Positions 48,001 to 56,637 of a stretch of DNA of 64,000 nt are shown piece by piece. Under the pieces are notes generated by a model that ran no database searches, was not told the DNA's origin, and saw nothing but the letters and a program-made list of their open reading frames with translations. The stretch comes from Deefgea piscis (GTDB taxonomy: Bacteria > Pseudomonadota > Gammaproteobacteria > Burkholderiales > Chitinibacteraceae). The stretch is taken from NCBI RefSeq assembly GCF_013284055.1, contig NZ_CP054143.1:124001-188000 (forward strand), written 5' to 3'. Positions within the stretch are counted from its first letter, which is position 1, and every line of letters starts with the position of its first letter. The position numbers and the translations under genes are program-made.

Positions 48001-48967
48001 CCGTGACTTAATCGCGATTCGCGCCCAATTGGGCGAAGCCGCCCAACTCACCTTCCGCGATACGGCCGATGAAACCACCGGCATTGAAAAATCAGGCATT
48101 ACCAAATGGGATTTTGGTGACCTACCGAATAAACTGAGCTTTCAGCGCCACGGCAAAGCCATGACCGGCTATCCCGGACTCGTGCCCGATGAAGAAGTCG
48201 CCGCTGATGGTAGCCGCAAAGACTGCGTCGCCATCCGCTTATTTGATACCGAACATGCCGCCAATGAAGCACATCGCGCTGGCGTGATTCGACTATTGCA
48301 ATTTGAGCTGAAAGATCACCTCAAACAACTACCAAAAAGCCTACCCAATTTTAATCAACTGGCGATTCATTTTCGCAGCCTAGGCAATAGCGATGAGCTG
48401 ATGGCCGACGTGATTGCCTGCATTTGCAACCGCGCTTTTCTCGGTGACGATGAAGCGCCACGCACAATGAAAGCGTTTAACGAGCAAAAAAGCCGCGCTC
48501 GCGTGCGCCTACCCTCGGTGCGAGATGGCGTGTTGCGGATTTTAAATGAGATTGCCCCTGACTTTGTCGCCCTCAGCGGCTTGTTAGCCAAAGGTGGCAA
48601 TATTCAAAATGAACTTAAAACCCAATTGGCCACGCTGATTTATCCGAGATTTTTAAGCGCAACGCCGTGGGAGCAAATGCCGCGTTTACCGCTGTATATC
48701 AAAGCGATGAAAATACGCTTAGAAAAACGCGCGCAAAACCCATCGCGAGATGGTCAACGTGGTGCCGAGGTCAATGAGCTAATGGCAAGGTATATCGCTG
48801 AAATCGGCAAGTGGCAAAAAGAAGGTCGTGATACCGCCAAATTACTGCCGTTTAGATGGATGATTGAAGAATTGCGCATTGGCCTGTTTGCGCAAGAATT
48901 AAAAACGCCGTATCCGGTATCGCTCAAGCGCTTAAACAAAGTCTGGGATGAGCTCACCAAACGCTAA
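45020..48967 (+). CDS. hrpA: ATP-dependent RNA helicase HrpA
   Basis: The 1315-residue DEAH-box helicase matches E. coli HrpA (1300). Walker A GETGSGKT is at 97-104, DEAHER at 194-199 and SATI near 230, then the helicase C-domain with QRAGRCGR, HA2 and OB-fold regions and the long HrpA-specific C-terminal domain (DUF3418, from about 700). HrpA resolves stalled or collided ribosomes. The ATG lies 57 bp after the MITE-like element, so its promoter may lie inside or has been altered by that insertion. Confidence 0.95.
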   Translation: MNLDFRALRAHIADCLSNDYPTLSRQLQQCSDRQKKQQDFAPQLAELQAGIERSLAKAQLRRERLPKPEYDDSLPVNQRRDEIKAAIAKHQVVIICGETGSGKTTQLPKICLELGRGVRGLIGHTQPRRLAARSVASRIAQELNSETGSIVGYKVRFTDKSSPSSYIKLMTDGILLAETLSDRYLNQYDTIIIDEAHERSLNIDFLLGYLKQLLPRRPDLKVIVTSATIDSDRFSQHFNNAPVLEVSGRTFPVEVRYKALASKDEDDQEIEMEEAIAQAVDELWRKDGSGDVLVFLPGEREIRETAEELRKAKLRDAEILPLFARLSNEDQQRIFRPSSTGRRIVLATNVAETSLTVPGIRYVIDSGQARINRYSPRAKVEQLLIEKISQASARQRAGRCGRVASGICVRLYSEQDFLLRSEFTDPEITRSSLAGVILRMAALKLGNVDQFPFLEAPSSKLISDGYQQLRELGAVTESDTLTDIGRQLSRLPVDPRVGRMLLAGRDEGCLKEMLIITSGLSLQDPRERPYDARAAADQAHAKFNEEKSDFLSYLRLWDFFEKLLADKTTNRQLVQDCHRSFLSYLRLREWRELHKQLSDMVISDEVSDSRSRHAPFRLNEKPATFEQIHKALITGLLGNLGFKQPENDEYLGARGLKFNVFPGSSLKKARPKWIVAAELVETSKLYARCVAVIEPEWVEKLAPHLIKKQYFDPHWSKDSAQVNASLRITLYGLPIVARRQVHYGSINPTEAREMFIREALVRFNYNSKAKFFEHNFAMLLDVEELEHKARRQDVLVDENALFAFFDSRIPQDIVNGAGFEAWRKGAEKLNPQLLYLQKDDLMQHSAAAVTEEQYPEFFRLHDVKLPLGYRFEPGHILDGVTITLPLHLLNRVNHATFDWLVPGLIREKITLLIKSLPKSIRRLCVPVPEFATKMLTALETASREEPLLPQLAQCITRGVGQPVSADELNPNDLPLHLRMNFRVIDDAGQELAQGRDLIAIRAQLGEAAQLTFRDTADETTGIEKSGITKWDFGDLPNKLSFQRHGKAMTGYPGLVPDEEVAADGSRKDCVAIRLFDTEHAANEAHRAGVIRLLQFELKDHLKQLPKSLPNFNQLAIHFRSLGNSDELMADVIACICNRAFLGDDEAPRTMKAFNEQKSRARVRLPSVRDGVLRILNEIAPDFVALSGLLAKGGNIQNELKTQLATLIYPRFLSATPWEQMPRLPLYIKAMKIRLEKRAQNPSRDGQRGAEVNELMARYIAEIGKWQKEGRDTAKLLPFRWMIEELRIGLFAQELKTPYPVSLKRLNKVWDELTKR

Positions 48968-49008
48968 ATGGATACGAATTTGATTTAGAGCGGGTGTAAA
49001 AAAATCAG

Positions 49009-49055
49009 GGTATTGCCAGCTTGGCTTTTATTTAAAGCACATTGCTGGCAATACC
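49009..49055. repeat. 47-nt palindromic element, copy 6 (best palindrome)
   Basis: Begins GGTATTGCCAGC and ends GCTGGCAATACC, exactly 47 nt, with a 15-bp perfect stem when CAG/CTG flanks (49006-49058) are included and a 23-nt loop. It lies 42 bp 3' of the hrpA stop codon. Confidence 0.85.
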
Positions 49056-49145
49056 CTGTTTATTTGTTGAGTTATTGAATTTTTGACTGTGCCGTTTAAC
49101 CCGCAGATGTCGCACTAGAATACAAAAATCAATGCAAACAATTCA

Positions 49146-49283
49146 CTAGCGCTGATTTTTCTCGCATTCTGGCGCCACAGATTGATTGGGGAATACATTT
49201 TTTTTCCAAGGTAATAGCCAAGCGGCAATTGGGAAAAAAGTTGCGGCAAAAAGCACTAACATAAACCAGGTTTCGTCAGACAT
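49146..49283 (-). CDS. Small single-span membrane protein, unknown
   Basis: A 45-residue reading frame starting MSDETWFMLVLFAATFFPIA, with one hydrophobic helix (residues 6-26) followed by a basic stretch (PWKKN) and a polar tail. It is preceded by a perfect AGGAGG ribosome-binding site six bases before the ATG, which is the main support for coding. It lies between hrpA and the divergent dcuA gene. I do not recognise the family; its size and topology resemble small subunits or regulators of membrane complexes. Confidence 0.65.
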   Translation of the reverse strand: MSDETWFMLVLFAATFFPIAAWLLPWKKNVFPNQSVAPECEKNQR

Positions 49284-49574
49284 GATCGCCTCCTAAGTGG
49301 GATTCACGTCTTTATATTAATCGAGCAGCGGGTCATTTTTTATAAAAAAGTCAGCAACCCGTCTAAAAATGACATAAAGAAGACATTTTAAACGCAGCAA
49401 ATTCGACAACATAGTAAGCTGGTGTTGGTTAATCGCCGAGATTGCCCCTAAGCTCAAGCACGGCACCTGATGTTGGCGTAAATATTACCCTTACCCTCCA
49501 AATAGTCGAACCGGACAAAGCCAACCGCAGGCTTTTATGGCAGCATTGCCCCCCTTCTGATTGAGGATAACGTT
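49284..49574. other. Gene-free region upstream of dcuA
   Basis: No gene or clear FNR box is seen in these 291 bp between the small membrane ORF and dcuA. A T/A-rich stretch around 49340-49400 is the only visible composition feature. Confidence 0.4.
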
Positions 49575-50888
49575 TTGATTGCTCTTGAATTATTAGTCGT
49601 CTTATCGGCGATCTTACTCGGTGCGCGAATATCCGGAATTGGCCTTGGCGTCATGGGCGGCCTAGGTTTGGCGATTTTGGTATTTGGTTTTGGTTTACAA
49701 CCCACCTCCGCCCCTATCGATGTCATGCTGATGATTATCGCGGTCATCACTACGGCGGGCTGTTTACAAGCGGCCGGTGGTATGGACTTTCTGGTGCGCA
49801 TTGCCGAGAAAATCCTGCGCCGTAATCCGAAGCGAATTACTTTTTTTGCACCTTTAGTCACCTACTGCTTCACTTTATTTGCCGGTACTGGCCATGTGGC
49901 GTATGCCGTTTTGCCGGTGATTGCCGAAGTCGCACATGAATCGGGCGTTCGCCCTGAGCGGCCGTTATCAATTGCGGTGATTGCATCGCAAGCGGCGATT
50001 ACCGCCAGCCCGATCTCCGCCGCGACCGTGGCTCTGCTGGCCTTATTGTCGCCAGCAGGTATTCATTTAGGCGATATTTTGCAAATCGCGATTCCAGCGA
50101 CCTTAATCGGCACCATGGCTGGCGCTTTAATGGCTAGCCGCCAAGGTTGCGAGTTGCATCTGGACCCGGTGTATCGCGAACGGCTAGAACGCGGCGATTT
50201 TGCACACGAAAAAGACCGCGAACAAAGCGCATTGCCTACGGGTGCTCGCCGTTCAGTGTGGCTGTTTTTTATTGCCGTCGTCAGCGTGGTTTTGCTGGGC
50301 TCATTCCCTGAATTGCGTCCATCGTGGGTGGTTGATGGAGAAACGATCAAACTCAATATGTCACAAGCCATTGAAATGGTCATGCTCTCTGCAGCGGCAT
50401 TGATTTTGATCTGCAGTAAAGTAAACCCTGAAGAAGTCATTAAAGGCTCGGTATTTCGCGCAGGTTCCGCCGCAGTGATCGGGATTTTTGGTGTGGCTTG
50501 GATGGGAGACACCTTTATTCAAGGCAATTTGGCGTTCTTCTCTGGCTCAATCAAAGATATTGTTACTGCACAGCCTTGGCTATTTGCCGTGGCACTATTT
50601 GGAATGTCGATTTTATTGTATTCGCAAGCCGCCACGATTCGCGCCATGCTGCCACTGGGGATTGCGCTCGGCTTACCAACGCCAGCCTTGATTGCGATGT
50701 TCCCAAGTGTGAATGGTTATTTCTTTATCCCCAACTACCCAACCGTCATCGCTGCGATCAATTTTGACCGCACCGGAACGACGAAAATCGGTAAGTACCT
50801 CCTCAATCACAGCTTTATGCTGCCCGGCTTGGTGTGCTCAATTACCTCGGTCGGTAGCGGTTTTATTTTGATTAAGTTTTTGTTTTAA
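49575..50888 (+). CDS. dcuA: Anaerobic C4-dicarboxylate transporter, DcuA type
   Basis: The 437-residue membrane protein shares the Dcu layout: LLGARISGIGLGVMGGLGLAIL at the start, AEKILRRNPKRITFFAPLVTY near 75-95, then SQAAITASPISAATV, DPVYRERLERGD, GVAWMGDTF and LLYSQAATIRAMLP. From memory of the two E. coli proteins these segments fit DcuA better than DcuB. It exchanges aspartate, fumarate and succinate at the inner membrane. The start is TTG at 49575 with GAGG eight bases ahead. It converges with sseA, only 10 bp separating the stops. Confidence 0.88.
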   Translation: MIALELLVVLSAILLGARISGIGLGVMGGLGLAILVFGFGLQPTSAPIDVMLMIIAVITTAGCLQAAGGMDFLVRIAEKILRRNPKRITFFAPLVTYCFTLFAGTGHVAYAVLPVIAEVAHESGVRPERPLSIAVIASQAAITASPISAATVALLALLSPAGIHLGDILQIAIPATLIGTMAGALMASRQGCELHLDPVYRERLERGDFAHEKDREQSALPTGARRSVWLFFIAVVSVVLLGSFPELRPSWVVDGETIKLNMSQAIEMVMLSAAALILICSKVNPEEVIKGSVFRAGSAAVIGIFGVAWMGDTFIQGNLAFFSGSIKDIVTAQPWLFAVALFGMSILLYSQAATIRAMLPLGIALGLPTPALIAMFPSVNGYFFIPNYPTVIAAINFDRTGTTKIGKYLLNHSFMLPGLVCSITSVGSGFILIKFLF

Positions 50889-50898
50889 ATCTTAATCC

Positions 50899-51750
50899 CT
50901 ATGCCAGTTCGCTCGATAACACCATCGGGCGGCTGGTATCGCTACACCACTCACTCCAAGATCCAGCGTATAAGCGCCCGCCTTTAAATCCGGCCACTTC
51001 CATTGCCAATAAATTATGGCACGCAGTGACACCACTCCCACATTGCTGCACCCATTCTGTACTGGGTATCTCGCCCATTAAATCGCGCCATTCTTGATGT
51101 AATTGCTCACTCGATTTAAAGTAGCCCTGATCCAAATTCAGCATAAAAAAGCGATTTTTAGCCCCCGGAATATGTCCACCGACCGGATCGAGTGTTTCTC
51201 CGCGCCCAGCAAATCGCTCGGCACTACGCGCATCGATCACGGTAAATTGCGGGGTACTTAAATTAGCCAACACCGCATCGGCGGTCACCATATAGTCTGG
51301 CTGCAGTTGAACGAGGAACTCTGTTTGAACGGATACGGTTGCCGGGCCTGATGCCAGCGCACCTTCCGCTTGCAACCAAGCAGCCCAACCACCATCGAGG
51401 ACTTGGCAACGTTCAAACCCGAGCCAACGCAGCAAAAACCATAGTCGCGCCGCAAACGGGCCGCCGCTGGCATCGTAGGCAACAACATGGCTTTGTGCAT
51501 CAATCCCTAAGGCACCGAGTTTTTTAGCCAATAGCGCAGGGTCCGGCAGTGGGTGACGACCATTTTTGCCCGTCAATACGCCAGCAAGGTCTTCATCCAA
51601 ATGCAAAAATTGTGCCCCTTTGATATGCGACGTCAAATAGGCATTACGCCCTGCTTGTGGATCACTTAAATCATGCCGGCAGTCAATAATCACCCGTTTC
51701 GGGTCATTGAACTGCTGTTGCAACTGCGAAACGCTGATTACTGCATGCAT
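50899..51750 (-). CDS. sseA: 3-Mercaptopyruvate sulfurtransferase
   Basis: The 283-residue protein has two rhodanese domains: an inactive N-terminal one (about 5-135, with CRHDLSDPQAGRNAYLTSHI) and a C-terminal one carrying the catalytic loop CGSGVTAC near residue 236. CGSGVTA is the mercaptopyruvate-type loop, differing from the CRKGVT-like loop of thiosulfate rhodaneses. It transfers sulfur from 3-mercaptopyruvate to cyanide or thiols in cysteine catabolism. It appears monocistronic, upstream of a terminator belonging to the cstA pair. Confidence 0.92.
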   Translation of the reverse strand: MHAVISVSQLQQQFNDPKRVIIDCRHDLSDPQAGRNAYLTSHIKGAQFLHLDEDLAGVLTGKNGRHPLPDPALLAKKLGALGIDAQSHVVAYDASGGPFAARLWFLLRWLGFERCQVLDGGWAAWLQAEGALASGPATVSVQTEFLVQLQPDYMVTADAVLANLSTPQFTVIDARSAERFAGRGETLDPVGGHIPGAKNRFFMLNLDQGYFKSSEQLHQEWRDLMGEIPSTEWVQQCGSGVTACHNLLAMEVAGFKGGRLYAGSWSEWCSDTSRPMVLSSELA

Positions 51751-51862
51751 GGGTATTTCCTTGTCATATAGAGGATCAAAGGGTTACTTGATCATACCCC
51801 TAAGCCCGATTCAATACAGTCGCGTTGTCGGCAACTGTCGTCATCAACCAACGCCGCTAGGC

Positions 51863-51894
51863 GTAAAAAAACCGCCTTAACTTCAGGCGGTTTT
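51863..51894 (-). terminator. Terminator of the cstA-ybdD operon
   Basis: The stem ACCGCCT/AGGCGGT has, on the minus strand, a seven-base T-run after it; it lies 16 bp beyond the stop of the small YbdD-type gene. A shorter T-run on the plus side may allow weak function in that direction. Confidence 0.85.
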
Positions 51895-51909
51895 GCGGTG
51901 AATATCAAT

Positions 51910-52116
51910 TTAACAAGGGCATTTACTCAGCTTGCCACTTTTGCCCGGATAACGCGCGTCGATGGCGGCCCGATAAAACGCTTTTTTATCCATCGGCGTT
52001 AATTCCGGATGCTTAGCTGCCATATGGGCCAAATAGTGCGCGTAATCTTGCACCCCGACCATCAAACGAAAAGTCTGCTGAATACGTGCCAGCACCAGCA
52101 ACGGCGCCTTAGGCAT
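51910..52116 (-). CDS. YbdD/YjiX family small protein
   Basis: A 68-residue product ending RYPGKSGKLSKCPC, the conserved C-terminal signature of YbdD/YjiX (DUF466), and with VGVQDYAHYLAHMAAKHP in the middle. These proteins accompany CstA-family transporters and are needed for pyruvate uptake in some enterics. The Met at 52116 overlaps the cstA stop by a few bases, giving translational coupling; ATG codons a few residues upstream, inside cstA, are alternatives. Confidence 0.88.
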   Translation of the reverse strand: MPKAPLLVLARIQQTFRLMVGVQDYAHYLAHMAAKHPELTPMDKKAFYRAAIDARYPGKSGKLSKCPC

Positions 52117-54181
52117 TGGCAGGCGCCTCATCACCACGCAGCAGCAACTCAGCTTCTTGTACCGTTGAATGCTCCGCCTGCCATGCTTTATGAATCACCC
52201 GCAGTGCGGCCAACAGCATGGTGATGACAATCGCCATAAAAATCGCGCACAGACTGGCATTGACATAATCATTAACGATGATTTGCTGCATTTGCACTGC
52301 GGTTTTGGCTGGAGCGAGTAACTCACCTTGCGCCAGTGCCGCTTTGAATTTATCGGCATGCGCCAAAAAGCCGATTTTCGGACTGGCATTAAATAATTTA
52401 TGCCAACCTGCCGTCATCGTGATCACTAAAATCCACAAGGTAGGTAACAAAGTCACCCAGATATAACGCTGCTTTTTCATTTTTACCAACACCGTGGTCG
52501 CCAAAATCAGCGCAATCCCTGCCAGCATTTGATTGGCAATCCCAAATAAAGGCCACAAGGTATTAATCCCGCCGAGTGGATCAATCACCCCTTGGTACAA
52601 AAAGTAGCCCCAGCCCGATACCGCCAGCGTGGTGGCAATCAAGTTTGCCGGCCAGCTTTGTGTATTACCTAATGCCGGAACAAACGTGCCGAGTAAATCC
52701 TGAATCATAAATCGGCAAACACGGGTACCGGCATCGATGGTGGTTAGAATAAACAGCGCTTCAAACAAAATGGCAAAGTGATACCAAAAAGCCATCGCTG
52801 TAGGACCACCAAAGACTTGGCTTAAAATATGCGCCATGCCAACGGCCAATGTTGGCGCGCCGCCGGCACGGCTCAAGATCGTGGTTTCACCGACATCTTT
52901 AGCCATTTGCGTCAGCATTTCGGGGGTAATCACATAGCCCCAGCTCGAAATCACCGTGGCGGCTTCCGCTGTGGTTTTGCCAATCAGCGCCGCAGGTGCA
53001 TTCATCGCAAAATAAATCCCCGGCTCAAGCACGCAAGCGGCAATCAAAGCCATCACCGCCACAAAGGATTCCATCAACATCGCGCCATAACCAATCGGCC
53101 GAATATGGCTTTCGCGCTCGATCATTTTTGGCGTGGTACCTGACGCTACCAGCGCATGAAATCCCGATACGGCACCACAGGCAATGGTGATAAACAAAAA
53201 CGGGAAAATATTGCCCGCAAACACCGGACCAGAACCATCAATAAACTGCGTCACACTAGGCATTTTTAAAGTCGGTGCCACGTAGATAATCCCAATGGCC
53301 AAGCCCACAATGGTGCCGATTTTTAAAAAAGTCGACAAATAATCCCGTGGCGCCAGCAACAACCAAACCGGCAATACCGAAGCGACAAAGCCATAAATAA
53401 TCAGCGACCATGCCAAGGTTTCGCCTTTCAGTGTGAACATCGCCGCCATCGTTGGGTTTTGCGCCACATCGCCGCCATAAACAATCGCCAGCATCAGCAA
53501 CACAAAACCAATAATCGAGATTTCAGCGATTTGTCCGGGCCGGATATAGCGCATATAAATGCCCATAAAAAAGGCAATTGGAATGGTCGCCGCAATGGTA
53601 AACGTGCCCCAAGGACTGCCCACCAGCGCCTTGACCACCACCAAGGCCAAGACTGCGAGCAAAATCACCATAATCAGCAAAATACCAATCATCGCAATCA
53701 CGCCAGCCACCGAACCTAATTCGGCCTTAATCATTTCCCCCAAGGACTTACCATCGCGCCGTGTGGAGATAAATAAAATAATCATGTCCTGCACCGCACC
53801 AGCGAGCATCACCCCCGCCAGCAGCCATAAAGTGCCGGGCAAATAGCCCATTTGCGCCGCAAGCACCGGCCCCACCAAAGGCCCCGCCCCAGCAATCGCA
53901 GCAAAATGATGACCAAATAACACCCATTTATTGGTCGGTACATAATCTAAGCCATCACTGTGCTTTTCTGCCGGAGTGAGGCGTTGATCGTTGAGCTCTA
54001 ATACTTTCTCCGCAATAAAGCGGCTATAAAAGCGATAAGCAATCGCATAACACGACATCGCTGCCACAATCAGCCACACCGCGTTAATCGATTCACCTCG
54101 ATTGAGCGCAATGGTGCCAAATGCGGCCGCGCCCATTAAAGCAATAAAAAGCCAGATGGCTTTTTCCTTGATGCTCTGCAT
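52109..54181 (-). CDS. cstA: Carbon starvation protein A family transporter
   Basis: A 690-residue inner-membrane protein with about 16-18 hydrophobic segments and CstA signatures: NKWVLFGHHFAAIAGAGPLVGPVLAAQMGYLPG (residues about 83-115, read in part) and SGFHALVASGTTPKMI near 345. CstA and its paralogue BtsT import pyruvate or peptides on carbon limitation. The following YbdD-type gene strengthens the assignment. It is transcribed divergently from the chitin monooxygenase gene with a 354-bp spacer, in which catabolite control would be plausible but no convincing CRP site was found. Confidence 0.93.
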   Translation of the reverse strand: MQSIKEKAIWLFIALMGAAAFGTIALNRGESINAVWLIVAAMSCYAIAYRFYSRFIAEKVLELNDQRLTPAEKHSDGLDYVPTNKWVLFGHHFAAIAGAGPLVGPVLAAQMGYLPGTLWLLAGVMLAGAVQDMIILFISTRRDGKSLGEMIKAELGSVAGVIAMIGILLIMVILLAVLALVVVKALVGSPWGTFTIAATIPIAFFMGIYMRYIRPGQIAEISIIGFVLLMLAIVYGGDVAQNPTMAAMFTLKGETLAWSLIIYGFVASVLPVWLLLAPRDYLSTFLKIGTIVGLAIGIIYVAPTLKMPSVTQFIDGSGPVFAGNIFPFLFITIACGAVSGFHALVASGTTPKMIERESHIRPIGYGAMLMESFVAVMALIAACVLEPGIYFAMNAPAALIGKTTAEAATVISSWGYVITPEMLTQMAKDVGETTILSRAGGAPTLAVGMAHILSQVFGGPTAMAFWYHFAILFEALFILTTIDAGTRVCRFMIQDLLGTFVPALGNTQSWPANLIATTLAVSGWGYFLYQGVIDPLGGINTLWPLFGIANQMLAGIALILATTVLVKMKKQRYIWVTLLPTLWILVITMTAGWHKLFNASPKIGFLAHADKFKAALAQGELLAPAKTAVQMQQIIVNDYVNASLCAIFMAIVITMLLAALRVIHKAWQAEHSTVQEAELLLRGDEAPANA

Positions 54182-54535
54182 TTTTCAATTCTCCTGAGAC
54201 TGAGTAAAAACGCTTATGCCTGCGTCATTACGACATTTCTCGCACCAACTTACCACTCGAGTCAACATATGTAATCTAACTGTTGCTTTAGGGTCGGCTC
54301 GTGCAGGAACTGCTCTCACTTAATTCACCGCATTAAAATCATCGCGGATGCGTGATTTACAGCCATTCAATTCACCGCCAGCTCAGCATAAAACGCAATG
54401 CAACACCTTGTAAGAAACAGTTGTGATGCCACCAAGCAAATGCTAAATTAGCGCCGCTTAGCTGAGTTATTCAATATTATCAAAAGCTTAAATAACCAAG
54501 ACTAAGAATAAAAAAATGGATACTGGAGAAGACAA
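54182..54535. other. cstA-LPMO divergent spacer
   Basis: No gene is seen in these 354 bp. A single CRP-like half site TTGTGAT lies near 54419, without a matching second half. The monooxygenase start has a GGAG ribosome-binding site. Confidence 0.35.
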
Positions 54536-55813
54536 ATGAATAAGAAACAACTTTCTGGCTTACTGGCCAGCAGCTTTTTAGTTTCAAGCGGCGCACTACT
54601 CATGCCGCAAATGGTTTCAGCTCACGGCTCAATGGAAGTCCCAGTGAGCCGCGGATTGAGCTGTTTTAATGAAGGCCCTGAAACACTTAAATCAGCCGCT
54701 TGCGAAGCCGCTGCTGCCACTTCAGGCAAGCAAATGCTGTACGATTGGCCCGGTGTGAGCCAATTGCCCAATGGCAATCACCAAGCCTTTGTGCCAGATG
54801 GCCAGCTGTGCGGTGGTGGTCGTAGTGATTATGCCGGTTTAAATTTACCGCGCACCGACTGGGCGACAACGCCTATCGCGCCGGATGCTAACGGTAATTT
54901 TGAGTTTATTTTCAACGGCACAGCACCGCATCAAACCCGCGACTGGCAGTTGTTTGTCACGCGTGATGGCTGGAATCCAAATACCGCATTGAAATGGGCT
55001 GACTTAGAAAAATTCTGCACCTTGGGTAATCTGCCGGTCGACAGCAATAAACGTTATAAATTGCAATGCAAACTGCCAGCCAAAAAAGGCCAGCATATTA
55101 TCTATTTGGTTTGGCAACGCAGCGACAGCGCAGAAGCATTTTACTCTTGCTCTGATGTCAACTTCACCGGTGGCGTTTCAACCTTTAAAGAGCTCGGGCA
55201 AATTCGTTCAGCACAAGACTTAAGCGCGAACACCAAGGTCACTTTCCGCTTATTTGATCAAGATGGGCGCGACCTAGAAAGCACCAGCACCACGCTGGGC
55301 TTTGATTCGTTCACCGGCTTGCAAACCAATCTTGCGGCTAACTGGCCTTACACCTTGGCGCAACAAGTTAATAGCGTTTCAAAATATGTCAGCATTGGCG
55401 TATTACAAAGCAATAACACCATTAACCCAGTGAAAAGTACGCAAGATAACCGCGTCTATAATCGCAGTGGTTTAGCTGTGAGCTATCAAATTGATATCGC
55501 AGCACCGGGTGGCGCCACGCCAACCCCAGTGCCGACGCCAACCCCGACCGCCAAGCCAAGCGCCAGCCCAACGCCAACACCAACTGCTACACCTACACCA
55601 ACAGCAACCCCCACTGCTACGCCAGTGCCACCAACGACTAGCCCTGCTGCGACTTGCGCTCCAGCGTGGAATACAGCGACCACCTATGCCGCGCCCAATA
55701 CCAAAGTGAGCTATAACGGCCGCCTGTATAGCAATAAATGGTGGACTGCCGGTGAAGTACCAACGGCTTCTGGCCAATGGGGTGTCTGGAAAGACCTCGG
55801 TATTTGTAAATAA
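54536..55813 (+). CDS. Secreted chitin-active lytic polysaccharide monooxygenase (AA10, GbpA-like)
   Basis: A 425-residue exported enzyme. The signal peptide ends MVSA|H30, so H30 becomes the N-terminal copper ligand; the second ligand is H132 in TAPHQTRDW, completing the His brace. The AA10 catalytic domain spans about 30-208. A GbpA-like second domain (about 215-328) follows, then a Pro/Thr linker (about 329-372) and a CBM5/12 chitin-binding module (about 375-425, W378, VSYNGRLYSNKWW). It oxidatively cleaves crystalline chitin outside the cell. The gene is monocistronic with its own terminator. Confidence 0.95.
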   Translation: MNKKQLSGLLASSFLVSSGALLMPQMVSAHGSMEVPVSRGLSCFNEGPETLKSAACEAAAATSGKQMLYDWPGVSQLPNGNHQAFVPDGQLCGGGRSDYAGLNLPRTDWATTPIAPDANGNFEFIFNGTAPHQTRDWQLFVTRDGWNPNTALKWADLEKFCTLGNLPVDSNKRYKLQCKLPAKKGQHIIYLVWQRSDSAEAFYSCSDVNFTGGVSTFKELGQIRSAQDLSANTKVTFRLFDQDGRDLESTSTTLGFDSFTGLQTNLAANWPYTLAQQVNSVSKYVSIGVLQSNNTINPVKSTQDNRVYNRSGLAVSYQIDIAAPGGATPTPVPTPTPTAKPSASPTPTPTATPTPTATPTATPVPPTTSPAATCAPAWNTATTYAAPNTKVSYNGRLYSNKWWTAGEVPTASGQWGVWKDLGICK

Positions 55814-55820
55814 TCAAGCA

Positions 55821-55850
55821 AATAGCCCGTTTTAAACGGGCTATTTTTTT
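55821..55850. terminator. Terminator of the monooxygenase gene
   Basis: The 12-bp perfect stem AATAGCCCGTTT/AAACGGGCTATT with a 1-nt loop is followed by TTTTT and touches the stop of the convergent minus-strand gene. Confidence 0.93.
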
Positions 55851-56637
55851 AAGCGTTGTGCATCGCCGCTAAAGCCAGTTGATGTAATACTGGCCCATTA
55901 CTTGCAATCACCTGCCCGACTGAGTTTTTGACTAAAGCTTGACCTTGCCAATCGGTCATCATGCCGCCAGCAGCAATCACCACCGGTGCAACCGCAGCAA
56001 AATCATGCAGTTTTAAGCCCTCTTCAATCACCACATCCAAGCCGCCCGTTGCGACCAAAGCATATTGGTAGCCATCGCCGCCATACACCGTAAATCGGCC
56101 CTGTGCTTGAAATGGATTAAATAACGACCAGCTGCGTTCAGAAAAATATTGCGGACCTGTAGTGCCTACCCGTGCGCGGGCTAAATCATTAATTTGGCTC
56201 ACAGTGATCGCTTCACCATTAAGCGTACAACCTTGGCCAATCACACCGAGCCAGCGCTCTTTAGCAATCGGTTGATTAATCAAGCCCAGCACGGGCTGGC
56301 CTTGGTAGAGCAATCCGATCAAAGTGACAAATAACGGTCGACCCGTAATAAACGCTTTGGTGCCATCAATAGGATCGAGCACCCACACCCAATCGGCGTT
56401 TTCTCGTTCGGCACCAAACTCTTCGCCAATAATCCCCTCATCGGGCCGTTCCGCCTGAATTAAAGCGCGCATCACTTGCTCAGCCTCACGATCAGCTTGC
56501 GTAACTGGGCTGTCGTCGAGCTTATCGTCAACAGCCAAACCGGTGCGGTAATAACGCGCAATCACGGCGGCACTGGCATCGGCTAATTTTTGCGCAAACG
56601 CTATTTGTTGTGGGCTGGGAATCACGACCATCTCCAT
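55849..56637 (-). CDS. Inositol monophosphatase family protein (HisN-like)
   Basis: From the Met at 56637 the product is 262 residues; an open frame extends to 56748 but the extra 37 residues look non-homologous. It carries GEEFGAE (metal ligand Glu), WVLDPIDGTKAFITGRP (DPIDGT motif, about 88-104) and a C-terminal LHDFAAVAPVVIAAGG with the third Asp. The overall length and DPIDGTK-x-F-x-x-G pattern fit the histidinol-phosphatase HisN group best; SuhB or CysQ are less likely. It converges with the monooxygenase gene and shares its terminator. Confidence 0.82.
   Translation of the reverse strand: MEMVVIPSPQQIAFAQKLADASAAVIARYYRTGLAVDDKLDDSPVTQADREAEQVMRALIQAERPDEGIIGEEFGAERENADWVWVLDPIDGTKAFITGRPLFVTLIGLLYQGQPVLGLINQPIAKERWLGVIGQGCTLNGEAITVSQINDLARARVGTTGPQYFSERSWSLFNPFQAQGRFTVYGGDGYQYALVATGGLDVVIEEGLKLHDFAAVAPVVIAAGGMMTDWQGQALVKNSVGQVIASNGPVLHQLALAAMHNA

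Noticed and set aside
49284-49574. FNR box upstream of dcuA
   Set aside because: Anaerobic control would be expected, but no TTGAT-N4-ATCAA-like dyad could be found in the spacer.
55510-55640. Short tandem repeats suggestive of a CRISPR or minisatellite
   Set aside because: The repeats encode the Pro/Thr-rich linker in frame, vary in sequence and lack spacers; no CRISPR array is present.
55472-55777. Gly/Trp-rich minus-strand frames opposite the monooxygenase linker
   Set aside because: They arise from the Pro/Thr repeat codons of the linker read on the other strand and contain no independent signal.
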